NCBI GenBank assembly: GCA_014529385.2
Contig: CM043966.1
Coordinates: forward strand, 92,176,587-92,240,586
Origin: Adiantum capillus-veneris
Lineage: Eukaryota > Streptophyta > Polypodiopsida > Polypodiales > Pteridaceae
Reading direction: 5' to 3'
Length of the DNA: 64,000 nt
This document shows positions 34,612 to 46,039 of the stretch, piece after piece. The notes beneath the pieces were generated by a model. That model ran no database searches. It was not told where the DNA came from and saw nothing but the letters and a program-made list of their open reading frames with translations. The position numbers were made by a program, and so were the translations under genes. Each line of letters opens with the position of its first letter. The first letter of the stretch is position 1.

Positions 34612-35270
34612 GTGTATTCCGCACTATGTGCTTTTTAGTGACTAAGTCAACTTGATTTTTTGGCCCTGAGATTTATCTGTTCTCTCTATCTAGTTCTGTG
34701 TTGGTATGTTAGCTTTCATTACATTACTGTTTCAATTTTCCTCACTATATGTGCATTAAAGTACCAAATTTGGTACTTTTTGGTACTGTTGAACATGGGT
34801 GCACATCTGTCCACTATTATAGTACCAAATTTGGTACTTTTTGGTACTGTTGAACTTGGGTGCACGTTTGTCCACTATTACAGTACCAAAATTTGGTACT
34901 TTTTGGTACTGTTGAACTTGGGTGCACGTTTGTCCCCCACTATTACAGTACCAATTTGGTACTTCTTGAACTTGTTGTATCACTTATGGTTTACCTTATT
35001 GCTCAATCTGGTTCTGTGTTGGTATGTTACCTTTCATTACATTACTGTTTCAGTTGTCCTCACTATATCTCTACTTTTTGGTAATGTTGAACTTGGGTGC
35101 ACGTCTGTCCACTATTACAACACCAAATTTGGTACTTTTTGGTACTGTTGAACTTGGGTTCACGTCTGTCCACTATTACAAAACCAATTTGGTACTTCTT
35201 GAACTTGTTGTATCACTTATGGTTTACTTTATTTCTTGGTATTTTTCAGTTTTTCTATTCGTATTTGATA
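34612..35270 (+). repeat. Left inverted-repeat arm with 61-bp tandem units
   Basis: It starts GTATTCCGCACTATGTGC just after the transposase-like stop. It contains three units of about 61 bp (34761-34947), each opening with the palindrome GTACCAAATTTGGTAC. Part of the block is repeated about 315 bp on (35010-35230). The reverse complement occurs at 36420-36720. Confidence 0.85.
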
Positions 35271-35516
35271 CGACACCTTGACCAATGTCTAGAACTACAT
35301 TGGTAACATGAAAGGTATGCCAAACATAGATGCTATCTGCCTCAAAAATTAAAATTTTGGGAAACCTGGTTAGCTCCAAGAGGTTTCAACAAAATTAGTT
35401 AGAGTTTCAGCAGTAGAGATCAAGATACCAAGACAGTCTGAACAAGAAAAGTGGTTTTCCATTATGTATAGTATCGGGTTACAAAATTCCACTATTTACA
35501 TGATTATGGAAATCTC

Positions 35517-36330
35517 CTACCTCGGGGGATCAAATTTATAGGAATACCCCTCCATATGTATGAAGTAATCAGTAATGTACCCAGAAATCTCGTCTTCAGT
35601 GTCAAAGACTGGGTTTTTGCGAGTGTACGCTGTTGGGTACCGATCTCTTATCCACCCGAGCAACCAAGGCAAAAAAAAATCCAGCAAAAGTAAAACGGGT
35701 AATTGGTTCCTACTACCATGGGATCGTATGATCGGATTTCCATACAGTTTTCATAGTCATTTTTAAGAGACTTGTATCTACAATCATCTACAAGAATAGT
35801 GTTGGTGCGATCGTACTTTGGGTGCCTTGCCCACAACGTCCGTAGCTTCTTCAGGAAAACGGGCTTATCGCCATGTCTTTGGGCACAACCGGCACCTCCG
35901 ACATACGAGGCCGCCATATTTCACAATCCTCTTGGGAGAGAATATCTGCTAATGCCAAAAAACGAGGTTAGAGGTACGCGTAACTTATGTCCTGCAACAT
36001 TCAAAGCGGGCATGCTATACACGCAAAATATTTTTTCCTTCTATGGTTGGGGAAGCACACGTTCACTATGTGTATCAATTTTTCCCTTCTACAGCTGGAC
36101 CACAACACTAGGCTGGCTTTTTGTTTAAGCCGTAGGATGAACTGCTCCGCATCCGGCCTTATAAGACAAATTACATCCTTTTGGAGATAGACTACCAGTG
36201 GCATGTGCTCCTTTGGCAGGCACTCAAGTTCCTCAGAGATTTCGCTGCAGCTGGTTATTAGCATGCCATTAGATCAAGCACAATCATCCGTCTAGCAGCC
36301 ACATCAGGCTGCAACAATGTGCTTGCCGGT
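35517..36330 (-). pseudogene. FCP1/NIF-type (HAD) phosphatase-like pseudogene
   Basis: Read right to left: RRMIVLDL then GMLITSC, matching the plant NIF-family variant LDLNG of the catalytic DxDx loop once a 1-base deletion near 36272 is allowed for. Then RPDAEQFILRLKQK and LVLWSSCRREKL (motif II region), KPVFLKKLRTLW, and NTILVDDCRYKSLKN, the VDDxxxK motif III, near 35790. The frame ends at TAG 35517. Frame changes occur between blocks. Functional relatives dephosphorylate RNA polymerase II CTD or other phosphoproteins; this copy is inactive. It lies between the two inverted-repeat arms of the element. Confidence 0.65.
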
Positions 36331-36419
36331 GTCTCGTCTAGTCACCAACTTACTACAACACCAACAGACATAATGAGTGGGGACAAATACACAGTGCAAA
36401 CATCATATGTAAAACAGAA

Positions 36420-36724
36420 AACTAGACCAAAAACTACCAAATTTGGTACTGTATTGCACAAGTGATAAGGACTATCCAAAACAACAAGTTCAAGAAGTAC
36501 CAAATTGGTATTGTAATAGTGGACAGATGTGCACCCAAGTTCAACAGTACCAAAAAGTACCAAATTTGGTACTTTAATGCACATATAGTGAGGACAACTA
36601 AAACAGTAATGTAATGAAAGGTAACATACCAACATAGAACCAGATAGAGAGAAGAGATAAAGCTCAGGGCCAAAAAATCAAGTTGACTCAGTCACTAAAA
36701 AGCACATAGTGTGGAATACAACAG
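36420..36724 (-). repeat. Right inverted-repeat arm
   Basis: This is the reverse complement of the left arm (34612 on), with one 61-bp unit instead of three. It starts directly after the stop of the minus-strand gene, so both convergent genes share the same 3' flank. Confidence 0.85.
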
Positions 36725-37886
36725 ATTCTCACTGGCTACAGTTTGCATGCACGGAATAATTGATCACAGGCGCGATTGTGCTTCTTTCTTTGCAAATCGA
36801 AAAGTTCTTGAAGGGTCACGGAATCAGGGGAATCACCTCTCTGCTTCGAAACAACATCGGCATCAGTAGAGTCAATGCCCCCGTCGGTGCTGTCCACAAC
36901 AGTATCATTCGCAAGTACTTCTTCCTGCTCATCCTCGGCCTCCCTCCGATCTTTGTTGCCTTCCGGTGCCTCTTTGGCCTCCCCTTCACTCCCCTTTGTG
37001 GTTTCCACCACCTCCCCAACACCCCCCTTCGTGGCTTCTTTCTCCGTCCGTTTGGGTTCTTCCTCTCCCTTCTTGGCCGTTGCATCATCGAGCTTTGTGT
37101 TGCCAGCATCCTGGCTTTCCTTTGCATCCAACTCCACAACAACAGGGACTTTACCTTCCTCCTTGTCCTTAGTCTTTTTACCATCTCTGGCCTCCTCCTC
37201 ACTTTTACTTTCACTGTCACCTGTCTTTTTATTATCTATGGCCTCCTCCTCACTTTTACTTCCGCTGTCACCTGTTGCCTCACATCTTTGCCCCGTCACA
37301 TTGTCTTTCCCTACAAAATTGCCTTGCTTCAGATCATGGAGAACATCTGATATCTCCCTTTTCACCTCATCCACGTCCCATATTCAACTTGCAGCCGACT
37401 TTGTGGCGTGCTGGTCAGCAACTGCAGCATCCTGCTCCTCCGCAAACACAAAGAAAGACATCACATACTAACTTGTATGAAAACCTCACTGAGTTGCAAG
37501 TGCGCATATGAATTCAAAAATTCACACATACTTACTCTTGACAACTTGAAGCCCATTGGCCTAGGACTTTGCCAAATCAGAGATTACCATATTACAACCC
37601 GGCTTGACACACTGATCCCTGCTTTGTAACAGAGCACTGAAGCACAAGGGATGATACTGGTGTCAACACTCTAGCATGAAGGTTCCGACTACATGTGCGC
37701 ACTCCAAGGCTCACCGCATGAAACACACATACCAAACACCGGGATCACATTTACCGAATCATTAACCTAGGGCCTAGGATATAGCAGGAACCTCTTCCCA
37801 AGCCTGATATCAGACAACATCTCCTTCACAAATAGGGTATGCTCTTGAAATTCCTTCCATTTTTTCTCCAGAGTGTCATACTCATC

Positions 37887-38840
37887 CTGTTGACAACCAA
37901 CGGTCCCAATTAGTTTCAAAAACTACCAAGAAGTCATACCGAGACTGGTACTTCTAAGTACTGTACTACCAAACAGAACCCAAACTACCAAAACCACCAA
38001 AACTACCAAACTCGGGAATCATATAGTACCAAAAACATATAAATACCCTCAATGCAGAACTAAAGTACCCAAACCTTATCAAAACTACCAAAAGCCACTT
38101 TTTGCAGCACTTTCAAATAGTACCTAAAAGTACCAAAACTACCAAACAAGCTTTTTGCAGCACTTTCAAATAGTACCAAAACTACCAAAATCAAACTACC
38201 AAAGCCACTTTTTGCAGCACTTTCAAATAGTACCTAAAAGTACCAAAACTACCAAAACCACTTTTTGCAGCACTTTCAAATAGTACTTAAAACTACCAAA
38301 ACTCCCAAAACTCCCAAAACAGCCAAAATCAAACTTTCAAATAGTACTAAAACAACCAAAACTACCAAGACTACCAAAGAAACACTTTTTGCAGCACTTT
38401 CAAAAACTACCTTCAAGTACCAAAACTACCAAAATTACCAAAATCAAACTACCAATTACACTTTTGCAGCACTTTCAAATAGTACCTAAAAGTACCAAAA
38501 CTAGCAAAACTACCAAAGATATCAGAATAAAACTACCATAACACTTTGCAGCACTTTCAAAAAGTACCTTAAAGTACCAAAACTACCAAAAAGTACCAGA
38601 AATACCAAACCATAAGACAGAAGGAAACCATAAACTACCTAGAATAAAAACAGTTCTACCATGAGTACCTAACACTACCAATTCCACCAAACCAAGAATA
38701 AACAGTTCTATCAAAGGTACCTAACACTACCAATCCCACCAAACCAAGCATAAACAGTTCTACCAAAGGTACCTAACACTATCAATCCCACCAAACCAAG
38801 CATAAACAGTTCTACCAAAAACTCCCAAAACTACTAGCAC
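37887..38840 (-). repeat. Intron packed with ACTACCAAA-type repeats
   Basis: The segment between donor (38840) and acceptor (37887, TCAACAG) is almost entirely short units such as TACCAAAACTACCAAA. A superimposed block, TTTTTGCAGCACTTTCAAAT, recurs near 38100, 38145, 38210, 38265, 38385, 38465 and 38545. Confidence 0.8.
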
Positions 38841-39889
38841 CTGTTGCTCTAGAATCTCCTTGTCGAGCAACGACGTATCTTCACTGATTCCGTATCGGCG
38901 TAGCATCCTTTGACTGGTAGCCAAATCAGCTTCAATCACATTGATTTCTGCGTCATTGCCAATGTTGGCCTCTCTCAGTGTTTCCAGCTTGGTCTCATAT
39001 TCCTTGATGTCATCCATAATCTTCTTGACAAGTTTATTGGAACCCTCCACCCTCAAGAGTGTTTCCTTCTTCTACTTCAGAGACATTGTTAGCTCTTTCA
39101 GCCTATCAGCTATCCCCACACATGTCCGAGGAACTCTCCCAACCATAGCTTCTAGGTCCGCAATATAATCAGGTGTCTTCTCCTTACGACGTTGTGGGGA
39201 GACTTTCTTTGTAGGGGACATACTACCGACTGGCGTAAGTCGGGGCTTCTTGGTATTTGACGGGTGGCCTCCTTGGGACGCACCGTTTTCCTTTCGCCAA
39301 TTCTCAACCTTCTTTTCCAAGCATCCTGGTCGGGAGGAACACATGTTGAGTACACTCTCACCAAACCTGTCCCATGCAACCCTGTGGCCCGCAGGGTCCT
39401 TTGTGGCTGCATGACACTTCTCATATGCAAAACAGCGGGCAAATTTTGTAGTGATCTCCCCATATGATGGTGACTTGGTACACCCTATGGAACAGGAACC
39501 TGTATTCATCCTGAAGCCGTGGCTGCACGTGATTTAAGTAAATCTTTGTCTTCTTCTGGCTGGAATGCCTGAATACAGTGAGCCACCGGTCATCGGGGAT
39601 GTCATCTTCCGTAAGATCCTTTGGCAGCACCCCCTCCATGCTCAATCCATACTCATCATGAAGCTCTTGTAATGTATAGCGGAACTTTGTCAAGATAGGG
39701 TACTCCTCCATCTTGTTTTTTCCCCCGATGTGGAAACAACACACAAGTAAAGACATGCCCTCATTCCAGCAGTCCAAATATCTGATTATTCACCCTATAT
39801 GCCTCATTTCAGTTGTGCAAAACACAAATGAATGTATCTCATTCAGGTGACAATTGCAAAATTCAGTTGTGTACAGAGCCAAATTTGGT

Positions 39890-39950
39890 AGTGGTTAGTA
39901 TCAAATTTGGTACTAGTTAGTACCAAATTTGGTACTAACCAAATTTGGTT
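39890..39950. repeat. Palindrome block GTACCAAATTTGGTAC in intron 1
   Basis: The sequence around 39921 contains the same 16-bp palindrome as the inverted-repeat arms, inside nested TAGTACCAAATTTGGTACTA symmetry. Confidence 0.8.
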
Positions 39951-40801
39951 TTGCTGATAGCCCTACTGAGCTTCAACTTTGTGCTATACTCATTCACAAC
40001 ATATACTGATTTTGGCACTTGCATGCATGCAAGTTAGCAATCTAAAAAGCAGCTTATCCATGTAACTTTGTAACTTTCCTAAACCCTAAATTCCTAAGAA
40101 AAAACCCAAACATGCACATGTACTTGCTGCATGCAAAAAAGTGAATGCAGACCTCATCAGATAAAAGACATGCAGAAGCTTGCATGCATGGAAAAGAAAA
40201 TGGTAAATCACCAAAAAACGAAGAGCTCCCATAGCACCTACCTTTAGATGTTGTAGATGACTGTGGAGTCTCATCATCGTCAAAAAGAGGCCCAGGCTTA
40301 AATGAAGTCTCCACGGAAACATCAGGTTTCTCCCTCTCCACAAAGGAGGCCCCCTTGCTAGCCCTCGTATTTGGGGTGTCGATGTTCCGCGGGGATTTTG
40401 CATCCATTGTCCTCTTCTTCTTCTTCCCATTGTCCGGTGACGCTTTGGCTGTTGATTTCCTCGCTGGCGTCCTCATCTCCCTGATTGTGAGTAGCCGGGG
40501 AGCTTGTTACCTGCAACTCTAGTGGTTTGCAGAAGGCGCTGTAGTAACAGACCAAGGCGGAAGCTGGAAAATGTGTTGAGAAACTGCGCCTCTCACAAAT
40601 GCATGGTACTGTGATCGGACTTTTGGCACGGTTTCAAAACACCACTCGCATTACTTATTGCCCCAGCCACGTTTTCTTTCATGGAAAGTTTAAATCATAC
40701 AAATTTCCCTCCTACCATTCTTTAACATAAATGAAAAAAAAGGTTCCCTCCAAATTGTGGACATATGTAGAAGTACCAACCATGTAAAAGCAAAATAGGT
40801 C

Positions 40802-40834
40802 CCTTTTTTGTACCATCAAACCATGCTTTCACCC
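40802..40834 (-). repeat. Right inverted terminal repeat
   Basis: The reverse complement begins GGGTGAAAGCATGGTTTG and matches 29550-29581. Confidence 0.65.
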
Positions 40835-41416
40835 AAAGATGTTTGACATGTACTACGCACGAGAGCCAATTGAGATTAAAGAGGATTTTCTTTTCAAAAG
40901 CCATACTTGAAATTGCGAGTGAATATGTTAAATTTAAACTATAAATAATGTACAGTGAACTTCAAGCCTTGAGGAACAACATTTCCAAAGTGGGGACTCC
41001 ACGTAGGATTCAACCCACAAGGGGGTTTCTAATCATCGAGCAAAAAATACCGAGCGAAGATAAATCCGAGCAAATTGATACAAGATCAACAATGGTGAAA
41101 GGCAAAAATTATGCCATGCACATTACTTTCACTACCACAAATCTGACACTTAATTGACAACAAATGAGATTTTAGAACCATTATGAAAATTGAATACTCG
41201 AGACACAAGAAAGATCTCTTCATACTCGAAACATATATAATTCAATTTCATGTGGCATACCTCCTCTCAGAAATAGCCCACCAAAAACCTGGCACCTAGA
41301 TTTTGCAAAAAAGTAACCTCGTAAGCTTACAATACTATCCGAGAACCTCCTAAAGCATAAACAACTCCACTTTTGTAAGCAAGAAAAAACAAGTTCCTAA
41401 ATCAAGAAAAAACAAG

Positions 41417-41472
<56 letters not shown>

Positions 41473-42885
41473 TTCATAGTGCAACACCCTTGAGCGGACC
41501 TCCCTTTCCTCTTGCCAGCTCAACAATAAAATGGTGGAGGAAATGTGAGTAGTAAGGTGTGGATGCACCTGCTGCAACTGCATCGATGGAATATGTAGTG
41601 GCAATGATGAAGTGATGTGCCCAATGAATACATGATGAGCTCAAGCATACCCAACTACCTCATGACCATCTCAACGAGATTCTTGAGGTATGATTTTTCT
41701 AATGATTTTTACCAAACTTGACGAACCATTAATCCATGTTTAGATTTGCTAGGAACACAAGAGAAGGGCCCATTCTATGAGGCTCATGTGAAATAGGTAG
41801 ATGATTAGTTGTTGCTTTGCTTAGTTGTGAAAAAAATGGATTTCTAAAGTCTCCTTTACTCAAACAGATTTACAGACAATGGAATTCTTTAAGGGAAGGT
41901 TGCAAGTGCAAATTGGGGCTTGTCTGAATAGACAAGACCATGAAATGGGAGAAATCAACCAAGGGGGCATAGTAGGTTGTGAGCTCTTTTTAAAATGGCT
42001 GCATCACATTGAGAGTGTTCCTTTGGAAGTTAATACTTGTGAAGGAAATTGGATATCTATGCTTGAGAGAGAAAGTGATACAATCATAGTTATAGTGGAA
42101 AATTTGAGTAAAACAGAACTCATTTCATAAAATTTAGCAAGTGCTTGTACAAAGAAATTAGTTAAATTGATTGAGAGGTTAACATGTCTAGCTGTTATGG
42201 ATCTGATTGTTGTCTTCTAGATTTATGAACATAGCTGCTGACATGCATGAGGTCTTAGAAAATATTTTAGGGAGGAGTCCAAGTTAAAAGCAAAGAGGCA
42301 AGGTATTTTGATAAGAGGCAGTAAAAGGGTTGTGGCAAGCTCCTGTTGACTAGCTACCAAAAGTTCTTGTCTTGCTTAAGTTCCCTGGCAACTTGTGCAA
42401 CATTGTTTTCTAATCTACCTCTTACTTCTCTGAGACCTTCTAATTGCAAATTTAAGGTTAAAATAAATCTTGAATAGGTGCCTTGAAGGGACCTCCAGAA
42501 GGCTGCTTGATTTGATCACTTGATCCTATGCCCTAGTTCCTTGAAACATGAGAAAAAATCCCTTGCATTGCTTGCCATCACATTGTAGGTGTCGTTGTAT
42601 TGTCATCTGTTGTCAACACCTCAACATGATGCCATATCGCCATCATTTTCCCAAGAGGCAAACAATTGATCTATTTACATGTCTGTGGTGCCGCTTTCTC
42701 TGCCTATGCCCCTTTCTTTGCTAGTGGCACCGCATGCTACAACACATCCCTAGTTTGCTTGACGTTTTTAAAAAAGAAATCACTCTACCCCTCCCCAGTC
42801 TTCTCTCTGCCCGTATGACCCTACACCTTCCTAGCCTTCTTGCAACCATTTTGTTTTAAAGAAATGACCCGCATGACCCTACCCC
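40835..42885. other. Anonymous sequence, no gene seen
   Basis: Apart from the CT run at 41.4 kb I see no structured feature. The ORF at 41879-42130 resembles no known protein. Confidence 0.3.
41418..41469. repeat. (CT)n microsatellite
   Basis: Uninterrupted CT dinucleotides over about 52 bases. Confidence 0.95.
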
Positions 42886-42886
42886 T

Positions 42887-43000
42887 CCCTACCCTCATGA
42901 CCCTTCCCCTCCTTGGTGGTCTGTTGCTGCAACCAATCTGCGGCAACGCGGGCTGGTTGCAACAAAAAGACTAGGGAGGGGAAGGGTCATGAGGGTAGGG
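42887..43000. repeat. 114-bp inverted-repeat hairpin (MITE-like)
   Basis: Perfect 26-base arms (42887-42912 and 42975-43000; core TACCCTCATGACCCTTCCCC) flank a loop that carries a further imperfect stem (GCTGCAACC with GGTTGCAAC). Confidence 0.75.
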
Positions 43001-43291
43001 TGGCTTTTTTTAATAAAAAGTATTACTTTGGTCTTCAAGGTGGCGGTGGCGCCAGTGTTCAAGAAAATTATGCCTCCGCTTAGTAAAGGCCTGGATTTCC
43101 TGTGCATATAGTATAAATAAAAAACCCATGCATATCTTCTCCCAATCCATCCTCGTCCAATCCCTTACCCTTGCATGGAACTTGAGGTTGGCTCCCTACG
43201 CTTGAGAGTTCGGGCACGTTGCCCTTCGGGCCTTCTTTCCTCAAAAGTCAAATGCAACTTGATCAAAGCCCAATGAACCCAAAACTCCAAC

Positions 43292-43440
43292 CAGCATGCC
43301 GTACTCGACTGGCCAATAAAATGGAGCTCGAGACCTGCCTTGCCGCAGCTGTGCAATGTAGATGATTTTAAAAAGAAAAACAAAAACCTGCTAGAACCAT
43401 TTTACGCCAGCGTGGACTGGTTTTTGCAGGTTTCACAAGG
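43292..43440 (+). repeat. Left direct repeat of a ~970-bp cassette
   Basis: About 149 bp resembling 44112-44262 (shared words CTTGCCGCAGCT and AAAACCTGCT). Confidence 0.7.
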
Positions 43441-44111
43441 TGAATGTACTTAAGTTGTTGCTCATGACACATGAATTATGATGCAATAATCTCCTCTTCT
43501 TGCATTCTGGTGCGGCGGCCGATGCAACCGATTTTGCAACCACGTTGGCCGACATGTCGACGACGTCAATGCCAGCTGTACAACGTACCGGGCCAGTATT
43601 TGTACGATCTCCATTTGATCTGGGACTGTATGGCCCCCGAGGTTTGCCATTTCCATTCCAAATGAACTCCTTGATGGGACAAGCTGTGTTATTGCAAGGA
43701 TAGCGCGATTGGAGGGTGGTCGAGGAGGAGCAGTTGTTGAAGTATCGAAATCGGGTGTCGGTGCTGAAGCAGCGGTTGCAGGGAATGGGAAGTGTGAGTC
43801 CCTTGAAGAATGTGAGGGAAGATGCCCTGCTCATCATCTCAACCGAGCCCGAATCGGGTCTAAGAACTTGATATAAAAGCTTCTTATCATGATGAACTGT
43901 CAACCCTGCTGTACAAGCTGAGGCTGAGGCACTAGAGGCAGAGGCTCTAGAAGCAGGCCATGGTGCGGCCCCGCAATTAGGTACTATTGATGTCCATGCT
44001 GGTGCAGTCGAGGAGGGCGGAGAGCTGGCTACCATCGACATGAGAAACTGGTTGTAGAGGTCCACGGCCATGGATCAGCAGGTCATTAGGGGAAATATTT
44101 AATCAGCAGGT
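43441..44111. other. Interior of direct-repeat cassette with long unassigned ORFs
   Basis: Both strands hold open stretches. Minus 44071-43433 is 212 codons without a stop. Plus 43500-43703 includes VFVRSPFDLGLYGPRGL and continues after a TAG with a Leu/Arg-rich coil, LLKYRNRVSVLKQRLQGM. I recognise neither. The direct repeats on each side suggest a small mobilised or duplicated unit. Which strand codes, if any, is undecided. Confidence 0.3.
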
Positions 44112-44262
44112 AGCAGTGCCATACTTGACTGGCCATTGAAATGGAGCCCAAGACGTGCCTTGCCGCAGCTACGCAACGTAGAGGATTTAAAAAAAACAAA
44201 AACAAAAACCTGCTGGAACCATTCCGCGCCGGCGCGGACTGGTTTCGGCAGGTTTCATAAGA
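44112..44262 (+). repeat. Right direct repeat of the cassette
   Basis: Second copy of the block at 43292-43440. Confidence 0.7.
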
Positions 44263-45559
44263 GCAGAGTCGACTCGACTGAGAGGCTAGCGAGATAAAAG
44301 GGATAGGCTAGCGAAATAAAAGGGACAGAAAATAGCTCGCTAAAAGGGACGGAAAATAGTTGAAGTGCTGGCCAGTCAGAGGAAGAGCGAGAAGATCTTG
44401 CGTGTTGAAGGCACCAGATCTTGCTTTTGAGATCTTGCTGGGCTGTGTGAGCATGTCCGAGCCTGGGTTGATGCGGATGAGCAGCGACTTGAACTGAAGG
44501 CTATGATAGAAGAGTGAGGCGGCTAGACCATGGAGGCCGTCCCAGAAGTCGCCCACCAGGGGCGGCCAATGGAAGGGTCCAACTGGACTTTGGTTATCGT
44601 GCTATTGGATTACTGCTTCACCACCCACAGATTTTCTCCTACCACTACCATCTCGTGGGTCTCGCGTGTGTCAGGCATGGGGTACTCTCTCACCAATTTT
44701 GGCAGCTTGGCTAGCTTTCTACCGTCTCTGATCCAAGCTGGTGGCCAACGGTGGCAGCTGCTAATTTAGCTTCTGCATATTGACGAGGCTCATGAAGATC
44801 AGTTAATGCTTCCTCATGCTGCAGCGCAAGGTGCTGCAGCGGCGCATCCATCAACTTTGGACTCGTGAGTAGCTACTCCAAGGCTTGGGAGACGTAGTCC
44901 TCATGTGCATGAGGCTTCTTGCCATAAAGAGCGGACGTTGCAGGATTCATGGAGGTTGATGATCCCATTGCTAGTTGTGATCTCATATTGGTAATGATGT
45001 GAGGTAAAAGATATGAGTGTGGATATTGGATTATATGCATAGCTAGCTAGAGAATATAGGTAGGTAGATCTACTGTGATGAGCTCTCCTAAGCCCGGCCA
45101 ACTCTACGTAAGTATGTTACACAACATCCCTTAATTGCTTTGCAAGCCCGCCAGATTTCCGTAAAGACTGCTACTGCTCGAAAATAAGCATAAAGGGTTA
45201 ACTTCACCATTCACCTTATTAAAGAGTGCGCTTGTCGATCATGGGACTCTTTTGTTTGCTTGCTCAATGCTTGATTTATAATTTCCTTTGGGGAGATAGG
45301 TGCCAATTCGGTCAGAGGCTGATTTGTTACATCCCATATTGCGCCTCGTACCACCTTCATGATTACAGGATAAAGCATGGCTCCTCCTGATTTGTTACAT
45401 CCTATATGTTTTTAGTTTTTTTGCACCCTTCCACTAGTGATCGACTTTTCGATTTGAGTTGAGTTGGTTCCGCATTGCCCCATGTTGGTTTTATTGATGT
45501 GTATTTAGCTTTGTTCATGAATTCATTGGCAGTGACAAGCTCATGGGGCCAAGGAGTCA

Positions 45560-45630
45560 TTTTCTCATTAGAGGGATTTGAACTCACGCACAAGATTGCA
45601 ATTGTAATTCTCATAAGCAGACCAACCAAA
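45560..45630 (-). repeat. Possible tRNA-derived SINE head
   Basis: On the minus strand, GTGAGTTCAAATCCC resembles a pol III B box. An A-box-like TGGTTGGTCTGC lies about 40 bases before it. The stems of a real tRNA do not close. Confidence 0.3.
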
Positions 45631-46039
45631 CCGCTTCTTGGCTCTTAGCTTCCAAATGTACATATAAGAAAAGAAAACTTCTCAAAGCAATTCAATAAAA
45701 TGGTGATGGAGGGGAGGCAACACTATTGTGATCGGTGCCATCATGCATGGTGAAGGCCAACTTGGAGGAGCTTGTTTTTGTCAAGTGTGAAACAAGAGAT
45801 TTTCAATCACGTACGCTTGCATCTTGCCAGATTACTGCACCTAGTGTTTAGGGGTTCTTGGGGGGATAAATTATCTCTGTACACAAGATGTCGGCATCTG
45901 CTCCCTAAACGTCGCACTGCCCACAAGGCCCCTGCACCAATATAGGGGTCTACTGGGAGATTGTATCTTTGTTATGGGTAATACATCACACCAGGGCTTC
46001 CCAAGAACATTTTTTCTAACAAAAGAAAATAAAGACACA

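Larger units (their letters stand above)
36736..40476 (-). pseudogene. Minus-strand multi-exon accessory gene of the GTACCAAA element
   Basis: Candidate exons, right to left. 40476-40242 is basic (MRTPARKSTAKA; donor AAAG/GTAGGTG). 39777-38841 includes EEYPILTKFRYTLQELHDEY, DIPDDRWLTVFRH and EITTKFARCFAYEKC, with a frameshift near 39490 and in-frame TAG 39072, and ends in a coiled coil at a clear donor CAACAG/GTGC. 37886-37767 is in phase and continues the coil (DEYDTLEKKWKEFQEH). 37374-36736 is a very acidic Lys/Glu-rich tail ending LFRACKL. I recognise no family. It converges on the transposase-like gene and could encode a DNA-binding or structural partner. The joins of the first and last exons are not established. 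Confidence 0.5.
29550..40834. mobile_element. Approximately 11.3-kb element with inverted ends and GTACCAAA repeats (novel type)
   Basis: The left end has AAAGCATGGTTTGGTGGTAC at 29555. The right end, read on the minus strand from 40829, has AAAGCATGGTTTGATGGTAC. These match over about 32 bases with two mismatches and one extra A. Inside lie a split plus-strand transposase-like gene (29923-34555), a minus-strand multi-exon gene (36736-40476), and a phosphatase-like pseudogene between two inverted-repeat arms. Both main genes have introns packed with TACCAAA-type arrays. I found no convincing target duplication, so the exact ends are uncertain. The family is unknown to me. Confidence 0.6.

Noticed and set aside
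37374-37471. Plus-strand ORFs opposite the acidic tail (for example 36875-37471)
   Set aside because: Shadow frames of the minus-strand Glu/Lys-rich exon.
45560-45640. tRNA gene on the minus strand
   Set aside because: There is a B-box-like word, but acceptor and anticodon stems do not pair; at most a SINE head.
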